A stretch of 64,000 bases of DNA, from contig NZ_JBBMFJ010000004.1 of assembly GCF_040096075.1 (NCBI RefSeq), positions 78,733-142,732 of the forward strand, given 5' to 3'. The position numbers and the translations under genes were made by a program. Below are positions 50,723 through 59,351 of the stretch, piece by piece (positions within the stretch are counted from its first letter, which is position 1; every line of letters starts with the position of its first letter). Below the pieces are notes generated by a model. The model worked only from the letters and a program-made list of their open reading frames with translations. It had not been told where the DNA came from and made no database searches. This stretch comes from Brotaphodocola faecis (GTDB lineage: Bacteria; Bacillota; Clostridia; Lachnospirales; Lachnospiraceae).

Positions 50723-51841
50723 ATGTTTTTAGACTATAACTTCAGAAATTACAACTACCGTTTATTCCTTTATGTGCTGCTGCTGAATATTACCGGCGTT
50801 CTCATTATCCGGAGCGCCTCCAACCAGGATGCATCCATGGTCATGAAACAGATCATCGGCATTCTGGTTGGCCTTACGGCAGTCGTTATCTTATCCCTTG
50901 TAGATTACCACAGAGTGGTTTCTTTTGCACCGGTTATATATGGTGCCAGCCTGGCGTTTCTTCTGGCCGTGCTGATATTCGGTGTAAGCAGAGGCGTGGC
51001 ACGGCGCTGGCTGGTGCTTCCGGTCATCGGACAGATCCAGCCGTCTGAGTTTGTAAAGATTGGCCTGATCGTCTTTTTTGCCTGGTATTTTTCCAGATAC
51101 CAGGAGCGCGTAAACCAGTTTAAGATCCTGTTTTTCGCGGGACTTTTATTTCTGGCCGCGTTTGGCTTGATCTTCTTACAGCCAAACCTGTCCACCAGTC
51201 TGGTCACCATGGTAATCTTTCTCTGCATGCTGTTTGCGGCCGGTTTAAGTTACCGGTGGATCCTGGGAGCGCTGGCTGTGGTGGTTCCCTGCGGAGCACT
51301 GTTTATCTATCTGCTCCAGTACAACATGGTACCGTTCCTGAAAGATTATCAGGTCCGCCGTATCATGGCATTTATTGATCCCGCGAACTATGCGGAAGCC
51401 AATCTCCAGCAGAATAACTCCATTATGGCGATCGGTTCCGGCATGCTGCAGGGAAAAGGACTCAATAACAATACTCTGGCCTCCGTCAAGAACGGAAACT
51501 TCCTTTCCGAGGAACAGACAGACTTTATCTTTGCTGTCATCGGAGAGGAGCTGGGCTTTATCGGCTGTATTGCCATCATCGTTCTGATTGCGCTGACTGT
51601 CTATGAGTGTCTCATTATGGCAGCCCGGGCAAAAGATCTGATGGGAAGCCTGCTTTGCGTGGGACTTGCGTCCCTGCTGGCATTCCAGAGTTTTGCTAAT
51701 ATAGCTGTAGCTACAGGCATTCTGCCAAACACCGGACTTCCGCTCCCGTTTATCAGCTACGGGGTAAGCTCACTGCTCAGCGTTTATCTGGGGGTCGGCG
51801 TGGTCATGAATGTAGGACTTCAGAGAAAAGTAAGCAACTAA
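50723..51841 (+). CDS. rodA: Rod shape-determining SEDS glycosyltransferase RodA
   Basis: RodA polymerises lipid II in the elongasome with PBP2. The 372-residue polytopic protein has about ten hydrophobic segments and the SEDS signatures GVARRWLVLPVIGQIQPSEF and the C-terminal NTGLPLPFISYGVSSLLSVY. The WxxLP-type SEDS core Arg/Asp region lies in the large loop with YQVRRIMAFIDPANY. It is between minE and mgsA, the usual position in these operons. Confidence 0.95.
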   Translation: MFLDYNFRNYNYRLFLYVLLLNITGVLIIRSASNQDASMVMKQIIGILVGLTAVVILSLVDYHRVVSFAPVIYGASLAFLLAVLIFGVSRGVARRWLVLPVIGQIQPSEFVKIGLIVFFAWYFSRYQERVNQFKILFFAGLLFLAAFGLIFLQPNLSTSLVTMVIFLCMLFAAGLSYRWILGALAVVVPCGALFIYLLQYNMVPFLKDYQVRRIMAFIDPANYAEANLQQNNSIMAIGSGMLQGKGLNNNTLASVKNGNFLSEEQTDFIFAVIGEELGFIGCIAIIVLIALTVYECLIMAARAKDLMGSLLCVGLASLLAFQSFANIAVATGILPNTGLPLPFISYGVSSLLSVYLGVGVVMNVGLQRKVSN

Positions 51842-51858
51842 TAAAGGAGGGTTCTGTT

Positions 51859-52254
51859 ATGAACATCGGTTTAATCGCACATGATTCCAAAAAGAAGCTG
51901 ATGCAGAATTTCTGCATTGCATACAGAGGAATTTTAAATAAACATGAGCTGTATGCAACCGGCACTACCGGACGCCTCATTGAAGAGGTAACCAACTTAA
52001 ATGTACACAAATATCTGGCAGGCCATCTGGGCGGACAGCAGCAGCTGGCATCCCAGATCGAGCACAATGACATGGATATGGTCATTTACCTGCGCGATCC
52101 GCTGCACCCGAAAAAGCATGAGCCGGACGTAAACGATGTGGTCCGTCTGTGTGATATCTACAACATTCCGTTTGCGACGAATCTGGCTACCGCGGAACTT
52201 CTGATCAAGGCTCTGGACCGCGGCGATCTGGAATGGCGCGAAGTGTATCGTTAG
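51859..52254 (+). CDS. mgsA: Methylglyoxal synthase family protein with altered catalytic residue
   Basis: Methylglyoxal synthase converts dihydroxyacetone phosphate to methylglyoxal and phosphate. The 131 residues match the family in length and in the H8-D9 pair, the phosphate-binding GTTG (35-38), Asp80 (RDPL), His87 and Asp90 (HEPDV) and the NIPFATNLATAELLI segment. The catalytic base, Asp71 in the E. coli enzyme (GGDQQ), aligns here with Gln60 (GGQQQ, codon CAG at 52036-52038). Activity is therefore in question, although the fold and phosphate site look intact. AAAGGAGGG precedes the ATG. It follows rodA by 17 bp and is the second-last gene of the operon. Confidence 0.88.
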   Translation: MNIGLIAHDSKKKLMQNFCIAYRGILNKHELYATGTTGRLIEEVTNLNVHKYLAGHLGGQQQLASQIEHNDMDMVIYLRDPLHPKKHEPDVNDVVRLCDIYNIPFATNLATAELLIKALDRGDLEWREVYR

Positions 52255-52265
52255 AGGTGCGCGGT

Positions 52266-53225
52266 TTGAGAAAGATAAGAAATATCACAGCGGTCTGTCT
52301 GCTGACCGGCCTGGTTCTTTCCGGCTGCGGCAGACAGTCGCAGATTACCTATGAAAGCACACGCATGGAAACCATGGCAGAGGATATGCAGGAGAATTCA
52401 CAGGCGGATTCCTTTGCGAAGAATCTGTGCGTGGTGACCGGGGCAGAAGGAGAGGCGGACGCGTCTGTGACGGCAGAAGCGGCGGCTGTTTTTGGGGTAG
52501 ACACCAAAGAGGTGATCTTTCAGAAAAATCCGTTTGAACGCCTTTATCCGGCCAGTATTACCAAGATCATGACGGCTCTCATCGCAATCCGGGATGGCAA
52601 TTTAAGTGACATGGTAACGGTAGGACCGGAGACGGTTATCACGGAGACGGGGGCTTCTCTGGCCCACATCAACCCGGGAGATACCCTGACTATGGAACAG
52701 CTTCTTTATGGCCTTATGCTCCCTTCCGGAAACGACGCCGGGGTGGCCATCGCGGTTCATATGGCTGGCAGCACAGAGGCCTTTGCGGAGAAGATGAATG
52801 AGACGGCCCATGCGCTTGGCGCAACCGATACACATTTTGTCAATCCCCACGGGTTAAGCGATGAAGATCACTATACCACGGCATACGATCTGTATCTGAT
52901 TTTCAATGAAGCTCTGAAGTACCCGGAATTTCAGAAAATCATTGGCACTGTATCCTATCAGGCACAGTATACGGACGGCACCGGACAGACAAAAACACAG
53001 GAATGGAAAAACAGCAACCAGTATTTAAATGGCAAGTCAAAAGCCCCGGACGGCATTACCGTTCTGGGAGGAAAGACCGGAACCACCAGAGCGGCTGGCT
53101 CCTGCCTGATTCTGGGAAGCCAGGATGAAAGCGGCAATGATTATATCTCTGTGGTACTCAAAGCAGAAAGCAGAGATGTCCTCTACGATAATATGACAAA
53201 GATTATTGGTAAAATTGTCAATTAG
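52266..53225 (+). CDS. D-alanyl-D-alanine carboxypeptidase (DacF-like), lipoprotein
   Basis: A class C-type low-molecular-mass penicillin-binding protein that trims the terminal D-Ala from peptidoglycan stem peptides. The catalytic motifs are PASITKIMTALIA (Ser-x-x-Lys), SGNDAG (Ser-x-Asn) and GGKTGTT (Lys-Thr-Gly). The TTG at 52266 is chosen because GAGGTG lies 6 bp before it and translation then starts with a normal signal peptide (RKIRNITAVCLLTGLVLSGC), whose last Cys is a lipobox. Upstream in-frame ATG (52233) falls inside mgsA without a site. Family is close to DacF/DacB of spore-formers; the exact role is not decided. Confidence 0.9.
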   Translation: MRKIRNITAVCLLTGLVLSGCGRQSQITYESTRMETMAEDMQENSQADSFAKNLCVVTGAEGEADASVTAEAAAVFGVDTKEVIFQKNPFERLYPASITKIMTALIAIRDGNLSDMVTVGPETVITETGASLAHINPGDTLTMEQLLYGLMLPSGNDAGVAIAVHMAGSTEAFAEKMNETAHALGATDTHFVNPHGLSDEDHYTTAYDLYLIFNEALKYPEFQKIIGTVSYQAQYTDGTGQTKTQEWKNSNQYLNGKSKAPDGITVLGGKTGTTRAAGSCLILGSQDESGNDYISVVLKAESRDVLYDNMTKIIGKIVN

Positions 53226-53228
53226 TGA

Positions 53229-53257
53229 TTGCACATTCCATATATTTGTACTATAAT
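53229..53257 (+). promoter_or_regulatory. Promoter for the small P-loop protein
   Basis: TTGCAC (53229-53234) and TATAAT (53252-53257) are 17 bp apart, 58 bp before the ATG. Confidence 0.75.
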
Positions 53258-53315
53258 TACTTTAATAATAAAAGAATTTTTATACAGATTCAATAAACCC
53301 AAGGAGGACACGACT

Positions 53316-53735
53316 ATGGTTCAGATCATTGCAGGCAGAAAAGGCAAAGGAAAAACAAAACATCTGTTGGATATGGCAAACAACGGTATCAAGGCAGCTA
53401 CCGGTTCTATCGTTTATCTCGATAAGAGTTCCAAACACATGTACGAGCTCAACAACCGGATTCGTCTGATCAACGTAAACGAGTACCCGGTTGCAACCAG
53501 CCAGGGATTCATCGGTTTCATCTGCGGTATCATTTCTCAGGATCACGATATCGAGACTATGTTTTTAGACAGCTTTTTGAAGCTTGCAGGTTTAGAGGGA
53601 GAAGACATCAGCGAGACCATTACTACCTTAGAGGGTATCAGTGAGAAGTATAATGTAAACTTCGTATTAAGCATTTCCATGGACGCAGCGGAAATGCCGG
53701 AGAACGCACAGAAAGATGTAGTGGTTTCTCTGTAA
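53316..53735 (+). CDS. Conserved small P-loop protein of unknown function
   Basis: A 139-residue protein that starts with a nucleotide-binding loop, IIAGRKGKGKTKHLLDMAN (Gly-x4-Gly-Lys-Thr). Strand IVYLDKSS follows, then MFLDSFLKLAGL, where Leu-Asp could be a Walker B site, and NFVLSISMD near the end. It resembles the small proteins annotated only as hypothetical or ATPase in Lachnospiraceae; I know no function. The ATG at 53316 has AAGGAGGA 7 bp before it; the open frame continues to 53229 through the promoter. It has its own promoter and a downstream stem-loop, so it is a single-gene unit. Confidence 0.85.
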   Translation: MVQIIAGRKGKGKTKHLLDMANNGIKAATGSIVYLDKSSKHMYELNNRIRLINVNEYPVATSQGFIGFICGIISQDHDIETMFLDSFLKLAGLEGEDISETITTLEGISEKYNVNFVLSISMDAAEMPENAQKDVVVSL

Positions 53736-53754
53736 TACATAATTCGTATTCTTT

Positions 53755-53785
53755 ACAGCCGGGGCGGCAGGTTCTCCCCGGCTGT
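53755..53785 (+). terminator. Terminator-like stem-loop after the P-loop protein
   Basis: ACAGCCGGGG pairs perfectly with CCCCGGCTGT around an 11-base loop. The following T tract is interrupted (TTGTGTG), so strength is uncertain. Confidence 0.6.
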
Positions 53786-53871
53786 TTGTGTGACGGAAAC
53801 TGTGTGGGCTTTCGCCGGACACGTAATTCCGCGCGCTACAGATACCAGATACTGCCGGGAGGAACAGGGCA

Positions 53872-55272
53872 TTGGCAAAAAAGAAAAAATCAAAGATTAT
53901 AAGATATCGCCATCCGCGCAATATAAACGTAGGAATGATCATCTTCGCGATCATCTTCGTATATTTGGTTTTCAGCGTTTATACCTACATGAAAAAGGAG
54001 AAGGTTCAGTTTTATGAGGTTGTGGAGGGCAACATTGTAAATGACCGCCAGTACACCGGCATCATCCTGCGGGATGAGCGGGTGGAGAGTACAGACCGGG
54101 CCGGATATATCAACTATTATATCCGGGAAGGAAAGCGCGCGGCCATTGGAACCCGCATCTATTCCATTGATGAGACCGGCAACATGGCAGAGCTGATGCA
54201 GGAAAATCCGGACGCGAACGTGGGACTGACAGACGCGAACTTAAGCGATGTCAAGCGTCAGCTTTCTTCCTTTTCCATGAGCTACAGCGATCAGAAATTT
54301 GAAAATACCTACGATCTGCAGTATTCTCTGGAAGCTGCAGTTCTGGAGTACGCGAATTTCAATGCGCTGGGCAATCTGGACAGTATCATGCAGCAGGCGG
54401 GCGCTTCTTTTGTGCAGGTGACAGCGCCGGTGTCCGGTGTCGTGTCCTATGCGGTGGATGGATTTGAAAGCCTGACTGCTGATGAAATCACGGAGAGCAC
54501 CTTTGACCGTTCCGGCTATTCCAAGGCCATCACCAAGGCAGGACAGCTCATAGAACAGTCCGCACCGGTATATAAGCTGATCACCTCGGACAACTGGAGC
54601 ATTGTATTTCCGCTCACGGATGATGAGACAGAGGAATACAAAGACCAGACACAGCTTCATGTGACATTCTCCGTCAATGATCTGGATGCCACAGGAGATT
54701 TCTCCATCATTACCGGTGGAGACGGAGGTGCTTATGGAAAGCTGGATTTTAGCCAGTACATGGTACAGTTTGCTTCGGACCGCTATGTAACGTTTGCGGT
54801 AGACACGGAAAAGGCAGATGGCCTGAAGATCCCGGTTACCGCAGTGACGGAAAAAGAATTTTATCTGATTCCGTTGGAATATATGGTACAGGGTGGAGAC
54901 AGCAGCGATACCGGCTTCATGAAGGAAGTATATTCAGAGAGTGGTACCGCGGCAGAATTCGTGCCGGTCACCATTTACTATGCGAATGAAGAGTATTATT
55001 ATATAGAAAAGAATGAGGACGCTCCGCTGAAGCCCGGGGATTACGTGGTGAAACCGGATTCCCAGGACCGTTACCAGATTGGACAGAGCGCGTCCCTGCA
55101 GGGCGTTTACAATATCAACAAGGGTTATGCCGTATTCAAGCAGATCGAGATCATCAAGTCCAATGATGAATATTATTCCATCAAAAAAGGCACCAACTAC
55201 GGACTTTCCGTATACGACCACATTGTGCTGGATGCAAACACCGTATATGAGGGTCAGCTGATCTACCAGTAA
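53872..55272 (+). CDS. HlyD-like membrane-anchored protein
   Basis: A 466-residue protein with a short basic cytoplasmic start (KKKKSKIIRYRHPRN), one membrane segment (about residues 20-40, VGMIIFAIIFVYLVFSVYTY), and a large outer part with HlyD/barrel-sandwich features. The first beta piece is VVEGNIVNDRQYTGIILRDE, and a later one is VQVTAPVSGVVSYAVDGFE. Homologues are annotated HlyD family efflux adaptor subunits, but no transporter ATPase or permease lies nearby. The usual neighbour in this lineage is yggS-sepF, so a role at the division site is possible but is only inference. The TTG start has GGGAGG 9 bp before it. Confidence 0.85.
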   Translation: MAKKKKSKIIRYRHPRNINVGMIIFAIIFVYLVFSVYTYMKKEKVQFYEVVEGNIVNDRQYTGIILRDERVESTDRAGYINYYIREGKRAAIGTRIYSIDETGNMAELMQENPDANVGLTDANLSDVKRQLSSFSMSYSDQKFENTYDLQYSLEAAVLEYANFNALGNLDSIMQQAGASFVQVTAPVSGVVSYAVDGFESLTADEITESTFDRSGYSKAITKAGQLIEQSAPVYKLITSDNWSIVFPLTDDETEEYKDQTQLHVTFSVNDLDATGDFSIITGGDGGAYGKLDFSQYMVQFASDRYVTFAVDTEKADGLKIPVTAVTEKEFYLIPLEYMVQGGDSSDTGFMKEVYSESGTAAEFVPVTIYYANEEYYYIEKNEDAPLKPGDYVVKPDSQDRYQIGQSASLQGVYNINKGYAVFKQIEIIKSNDEYYSIKKGTNYGLSVYDHIVLDANTVYEGQLIYQ

Positions 55273-55326
55273 ACCGGTCCGGTCAGACAGGGTGTCGGCA
55301 TTATTAGACATTAGGGAGGCAGAATG

Positions 55327-56013
55327 ATGAATACCATAAAAGATCATTTAAATGAAGTGAGAGAAAATATCCGGAAGGCATGTGAGAAGTCCGGCCGTTC
55401 TCCGGAGGAGGTTACGCTTATCGCAGTCAGCAAGACGAAACCGCTGTTCATGCTGGAGGAGGCTTACGAGGCAGGTGCCCGTGATTTCGGGGAAAATAAA
55501 GTCCAGGAGATTCTGGAAAAATGCCCCCGGATGCCGGAGGATGCGCGTTTCCATATGATTGGTCATCTGCAGCGCAATAAGGTGAAACAGGTTCTGCCCC
55601 ATGCGGTTCTGATTCATTCCGTGGATTCCCTGCGTCTCGCAGAGCAGATCGACCAGGAGGCGGAAAAACTGGGAATCACGGCAAAGATTCTTCTGGAGGT
55701 CAATGTTGCGAAAGAAGAGAGCAAGTTCGGTATGATGCCGGAAGAAGTACCGGAAATGGTAGAGCAAATTTCAGCGTTTTCGCATCTTCAGATTGAAGGA
55801 CTCATGACCATTGCGCCTTTCGTGGATGATCCTGAAAAAAATCGTCCGGTTTTTCGAAAATTATATCAATTATCTGTTGACATCAAAAAGAAAAACATTG
55901 ATAATGTTAACATGAGTGTCCTTTCCATGGGTATGACAGGTGACTATCAGGTGGCCGTGGAAGAGGGTGCGACTATGATTAGAGTCGGCACCGGAATATT
56001 CGGTGCCAGATAA
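55327..56013 (+). CDS. YggS family pyridoxal phosphate homeostasis protein
   Basis: YggS/PROSC proteins bind PLP and keep its level in balance; they have no known catalytic activity. The 228-residue protein shows LIAVSKTKP with the PLP-binding Lys, DFGENKVQEILEK, HMIGHLQRNKVK and the C-terminal LSMGMTGDYQVAVEEGATMI with RVGTGIFG. Two ATGs are adjacent at 55324 and 55327; the second has GGGAGG 7 bp upstream and is used. sepF starts 21 bp later; yggS-sepF adjacency is widespread in Gram-positives. Confidence 0.95.
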   Translation: MNTIKDHLNEVRENIRKACEKSGRSPEEVTLIAVSKTKPLFMLEEAYEAGARDFGENKVQEILEKCPRMPEDARFHMIGHLQRNKVKQVLPHAVLIHSVDSLRLAEQIDQEAEKLGITAKILLEVNVAKEESKFGMMPEEVPEMVEQISAFSHLQIEGLMTIAPFVDDPEKNRPVFRKLYQLSVDIKKKNIDNVNMSVLSMGMTGDYQVAVEEGATMIRVGTGIFGAR

Positions 56014-56034
56014 GGATTGGAGAGAATATAGGTT

Positions 56035-56538
56035 ATGAGCATTTTGAGCAAACTGATGGATACCATGCGTTTTAGTCCGGATGAGGACGAAGACTACTTT
56101 GGTCCGGATGAAGATTATGAGGCAGAAAAGCCAGCCAAAAGGGGACGTTTCCCGGCACGTGAGGAGTCTGAGAACTACGACGACGGGGGCGAGGAAAAAC
56201 CAAGATTCTTCTCTCGTTCATCTAAAGTGGTTCCGATGAAGCGCAGCATGGAGGTTTCCATGGTAAAGCCTACTTCAATCGAGGACGCAAGAGAAATTTG
56301 TGATTATCTGCTGGCCGGTAAGGCAGTAGTTCTGAATATGGAAGGAATCCACACGGAGGTTGCGCAGCGAATCATTGACTTTACGTCCGGTGCTACTTAT
56401 TCCATGAACGGAAACCTCCAGAAGATTTCCAGTTACATCTTTATTGCCACACCGGAAACCGTGGAGCTCTCCGGCGATTTCCAGGAAATGCTTGGAAGCG
56501 GCGCACTGGATGTAGCAGGACTGAACATCCGCTTATAA
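56035..56538 (+). CDS. sepF: Cell division protein SepF
   Basis: SepF anchors FtsZ to the membrane and shapes the septum. The 167-residue protein has an N-terminal amphipathic membrane helix (MSILSKLMDTMRF), an acidic then basic linker (DEDEDYFGPDEDYEAEKPAK) and the C-terminal SepF core (VVPMKRSMEVSMVKPTSIED; VVLNMEGIHTEVAQRIIDF; FTSGATYSMNGNLQKIS; YIFIATPETVE). GGAGAG precedes the ATG. A terminator at 56589 ends the HlyD-yggS-sepF unit. Confidence 0.95.
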   Translation: MSILSKLMDTMRFSPDEDEDYFGPDEDYEAEKPAKRGRFPAREESENYDDGGEEKPRFFSRSSKVVPMKRSMEVSMVKPTSIEDAREICDYLLAGKAVVLNMEGIHTEVAQRIIDFTSGATYSMNGNLQKISSYIFIATPETVELSGDFQEMLGSGALDVAGLNIRL

Positions 56539-56588
56539 AGTACAGATCAGAACAGGTTACATACCTTTTGCGAAGAAGGAACAGGGGT

Positions 56589-56637
56589 ACAGACAATTTT
56601 CCGACGGACTGGAAGGAAAGTTGTCTGTATTTCTTTT
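56589..56637 (+). terminator. Terminator after sepF
   Basis: ACAGACAATTTTCC pairs with GGAAAGTTGTCTGT (one G-U) around a 12-base loop and is followed by a T-rich stretch. Confidence 0.8.
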
Positions 56638-56677
56638 ATCCAAATTTTTTAAAATACAAAAAAGGAGTACAGACATC

Positions 56678-57796
56678 ATGAGTGATCGCATGACCGTACA
56701 TCGGGATGGAAAACCAATTTATGATATTGTAATGGAAGAAAATTATGACAGACTGGGACAGGAGGTGGCTTCCCTTTCCGTGCGGGACCGGAGACTTTGT
56801 GTGGTGACGGACAGCACGGTCGCAGAACTTTACAGTGATACCGTGATCCGCCAGCTGGAGCCGGTCTGCAGAGAAGTGCATCTTTTCGTGTTCCCGGCCG
56901 GAGAGGAGAACAAGAACCTGGATACAGTCCGGGATTTATACGAGTTTCTGATCCAGAACCATTATGACCGCAATGATATGCTGGTTGCTCTGGGCGGCGG
57001 TGTGGTCGGTGATCTCTGCGGATTTACCGCGGCAACCTACCTGCGCGGTATTCGGTTTATTCAGGTGCCTACCACACTGCTTTCCCAGGTGGATTCCAGT
57101 ATCGGCGGTAAGACCGGTGTGGATTTTGACGCCTATAAGAACATGGTCGGCGCGTTTCACATGCCGCAGCTGGTTTATACCGCAGCTTCCAGCCTGTTAA
57201 CCCTGACGGAGGAGCAGTTTGCCTGTGGTATGGGCGAGGTCATCAAGCATGGCCTGATCATGGACGCGGATTATTATGAGTGGCTGCAGGCTCACCGGGA
57301 GGAGATTCTTGCGCGGGATCTTTCTGTCTGTGAGCAGATGATCCTGGTCAGCTGCCGCATCAAGCGGGATGTGGTCGAACAGGATCCGACCGAGCAGGGA
57401 ATCCGCGGCATCTTAAACTTTGGACATACTCTGGGGCATGCCATTGAAAAACTGATGCATTTTCACCTGCTTCATGGCCAGTGTGTGGCACTGGGCAGTG
57501 TGGCAGCAGCCGGACTTTCCGCAAAGCGCGGGGAGATTACCATGGAAGAGGCGCTGCAGATCCGGGAAGTGTTTTTCCAGTTTGGACTCCCGATATCCAT
57601 TGCGGATTTTGAACTTTCCAAAGAAGAAATCATTGCTGCCACGAAGAACGATAAAAAGATGGATTCCGGCAAAATTAAATTCATTCTGCTGCACCGGATT
57701 GGTGAGGCGTTCATTGACCGCACAGTGACCGATGAGGAAATGAACACATGCCTGGACTGGCTGATGGGAGGTTCTGATGAAGACGAGAGGATTTAA
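56678..57796 (+). CDS. aroB: 3-dehydroquinate synthase
   Basis: AroB closes DAHP to 3-dehydroquinate, the second shikimate step, with NAD and a divalent metal. The 372-residue length is normal. Motifs are DSTVAEL, FPAGEENKNLDTV, GGGVVGDLCGFTAATYLRGI and PTTLLSQVDSSIGGKTG; metal ligands lie in GMGEVIKHG, FGHTLGHAIE and HLLHGQCVALG. The ATG at 56678 has AAAGGAG 10 bp before it; the frame is open to 56621 through the terminator arm. lspA overlaps its end by 20 bp. Its place between sepF and lspA is unusual, because ylmH/divIVA genes are more often found there. Confidence 0.95.
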   Translation: MSDRMTVHRDGKPIYDIVMEENYDRLGQEVASLSVRDRRLCVVTDSTVAELYSDTVIRQLEPVCREVHLFVFPAGEENKNLDTVRDLYEFLIQNHYDRNDMLVALGGGVVGDLCGFTAATYLRGIRFIQVPTTLLSQVDSSIGGKTGVDFDAYKNMVGAFHMPQLVYTAASSLLTLTEEQFACGMGEVIKHGLIMDADYYEWLQAHREEILARDLSVCEQMILVSCRIKRDVVEQDPTEQGIRGILNFGHTLGHAIEKLMHFHLLHGQCVALGSVAAAGLSAKRGEITMEEALQIREVFFQFGLPISIADFELSKEEIIAATKNDKKMDSGKIKFILLHRIGEAFIDRTVTDEEMNTCLDWLMGGSDEDERI

Positions 57797-58298
57797 TCTG
57801 CTTTCCTGGGCAGCTCTGAGTCTGGCCCTGGTGCTTTTTGACCAGTACACAAAGCTTCTTGCGGTCGCGCATTTAAAGGGAAAGACTCCCTTTGTGATTC
57901 TGGATGGTGTGTTTGAACTGCTGTACTCCGAAAACCGCGGCGCGGCTTTTGGCATGCTGCAGGGAAAACAGGGATTTTTCTTTGTGATCGGAGCTGTAGT
58001 GGTAGCCGCAGCCATCTATGTGATGTGGCGCATGCCGGGCTGGAGCAGCCTGCGCTATCTGGGTCTGCGCGTCTGCACCATTCTGATTACTGCGGGAGCG
58101 CTGGGGAACATGGTGGACCGCACCAGCCAGGGCTATGTAGTGGATTTTCTTTACTTTAAGCTGATCGATTTTCCAATCTTCAATGTGGCGGATATTTATG
58201 TGACTACGGCTACGGCAGCGCTGCTTTTCTTCCTCTGCTTTTTCTACAAGGAGGAGGATCTTGCGATTTTTGAATGGAAGAAAGGGGATCGTCGGTGA
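57777..58298 (+). CDS. lspA: Lipoprotein signal peptidase (signal peptidase II)
   Basis: LspA removes signal peptides of prolipoproteins after lipidation. The 173-residue protein has four membrane helices, and the family motifs DQYTKLLAV, ENRGAAFGMLQG, GALGNMVDR and VVDFLYF plus FNVADIYVTTA; the catalytic Asp pair is in NMVDR and NVADIY. The ATG overlaps the end of aroB by 20 bp, with GGGAGG 6 bp before it. rluD overlaps its stop by 4 bp (GTGA). Its substrates include the lipoproteins predicted in this window (8121, 25947, 52266). Confidence 0.96.
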   Translation: MKTRGFNLLSWAALSLALVLFDQYTKLLAVAHLKGKTPFVILDGVFELLYSENRGAAFGMLQGKQGFFFVIGAVVVAAAIYVMWRMPGWSSLRYLGLRVCTILITAGALGNMVDRTSQGYVVDFLYFKLIDFPIFNVADIYVTTATAALLFFLCFFYKEEDLAIFEWKKGDRR

Positions 58299-59209
58299 TC
58301 TACGAACTGACTGTGGAATCTGCTGCAGGACAGCGGATTGATAAATATTTAAGTGAACAGCTGGCAGATCTTTCCCGTTCTTATCTTCAGAAGCTGTTAA
58401 AGGACGGCGGCGTAGAAGTCAATGGAAAAACGGTAAAGAGCAATTACAGGCTGGCAGAGGGAGACCGGATCTGCCTGGAGGTACCGGAGGCGGTAGAACC
58501 GGAGATTGAGGCAGAGCCTATGGATCTCGATATCCTCTATGAAGATAAAGACATCATTCTCATCAATAAACCAAAGGGAATGGTGGTACATCCGGCGGCC
58601 GGGCATTACACCGGCACACTGGTAAATGGCCTGATGCATCACTGCAAAGATGAGCTTTCCGGCATCAACGGCGTCATGCGGCCAGGCATTGTACACCGCA
58701 TTGACATGGATACCACCGGAGTCCTGATCGTCTGCAAAAATGATAAGGCCCACAATGCCATTGCAGAGCAGCTGAAGGTTCATTCCATCACCCGCAAATA
58801 TTACGCGATTGTCCATGGTGTGATCAAAGAGGACGATGGCACGGTGAATGCCCCCATCGGACGGCATCCGGTGGACCGCAAGAAGATGAGCATCAATGAG
58901 AAAAACGGAAAAGAAGCAGTCACGCATTACCATGTGCTGAAGCGGTTCCGGCGCTTCACCTATGTGGAATGCCAGCTGGAAACCGGGCGGACACACCAGA
59001 TTCGTGTGCACATGGCCAGTATCGGTCATCCACTTCTTGGAGATCAGGTTTATGGTCCGGCAAAGGTACCGTTTTCTGGTCTTCAGGGCCAGACGCTGCA
59101 TGCGGGAGTATTGGGGATTATCCATCCCACCACGGGAAAGTACATGGAGTTTCAGGCTCCGCTTCCGGAGTATTTTGAAAAGCTGCTGCGAAAGCTGGAG
59201 CAGGATTAA
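58295..59209 (+). CDS. 23S rRNA/tRNA pseudouridine synthase, RluA/RluD family
   Basis: A 304-residue pseudouridine synthase with an N-terminal S4 domain (GQRIDKYLSEQLADLSRSYL) and the RluA catalytic domain. The active Asp is in RPGIVHRIDMDTTGVLIVCK, and the C-terminal QLETGRTHQIRVHMASIGHP motif is complete. Site specificity within the rRNA cannot be settled, although this position downstream of lspA is the usual one for the RluD-like (YlyB) gene. The GTG at 58295 is chosen because AAGGGG is 8 bp before it and the overlap with lspA is then 4 bp; the ATG at 58274 has no site. Confidence 0.93.
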   Translation: MIYELTVESAAGQRIDKYLSEQLADLSRSYLQKLLKDGGVEVNGKTVKSNYRLAEGDRICLEVPEAVEPEIEAEPMDLDILYEDKDIILINKPKGMVVHPAAGHYTGTLVNGLMHHCKDELSGINGVMRPGIVHRIDMDTTGVLIVCKNDKAHNAIAEQLKVHSITRKYYAIVHGVIKEDDGTVNAPIGRHPVDRKKMSINEKNGKEAVTHYHVLKRFRRFTYVECQLETGRTHQIRVHMASIGHPLLGDQVYGPAKVPFSGLQGQTLHAGVLGIIHPTTGKYMEFQAPLPEYFEKLLRKLEQD

Positions 59210-59272
59210 AGCCGGAAGATGCGGATGTTACAAAAATTATCTGAAAATAGACAAAATGCACCAAAGTGTTCC

Positions 59273-59301
59273 TATACATTTGGAAAGTTTTGTGCTATAA
59301 T
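59273..59301 (+). promoter_or_regulatory. Promoter for the cytidylate-kinase-like gene
   Basis: TATACA (59273-59278) and TATAAT (59296-59301) are 17 bp apart with TGC before the -10 box as an extended element. Confidence 0.65.
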
Positions 59302-59351
59302 CTAATTAATAAAAGAATTACATCATGTGTATGCTGAAAGGAGAAGATAGT

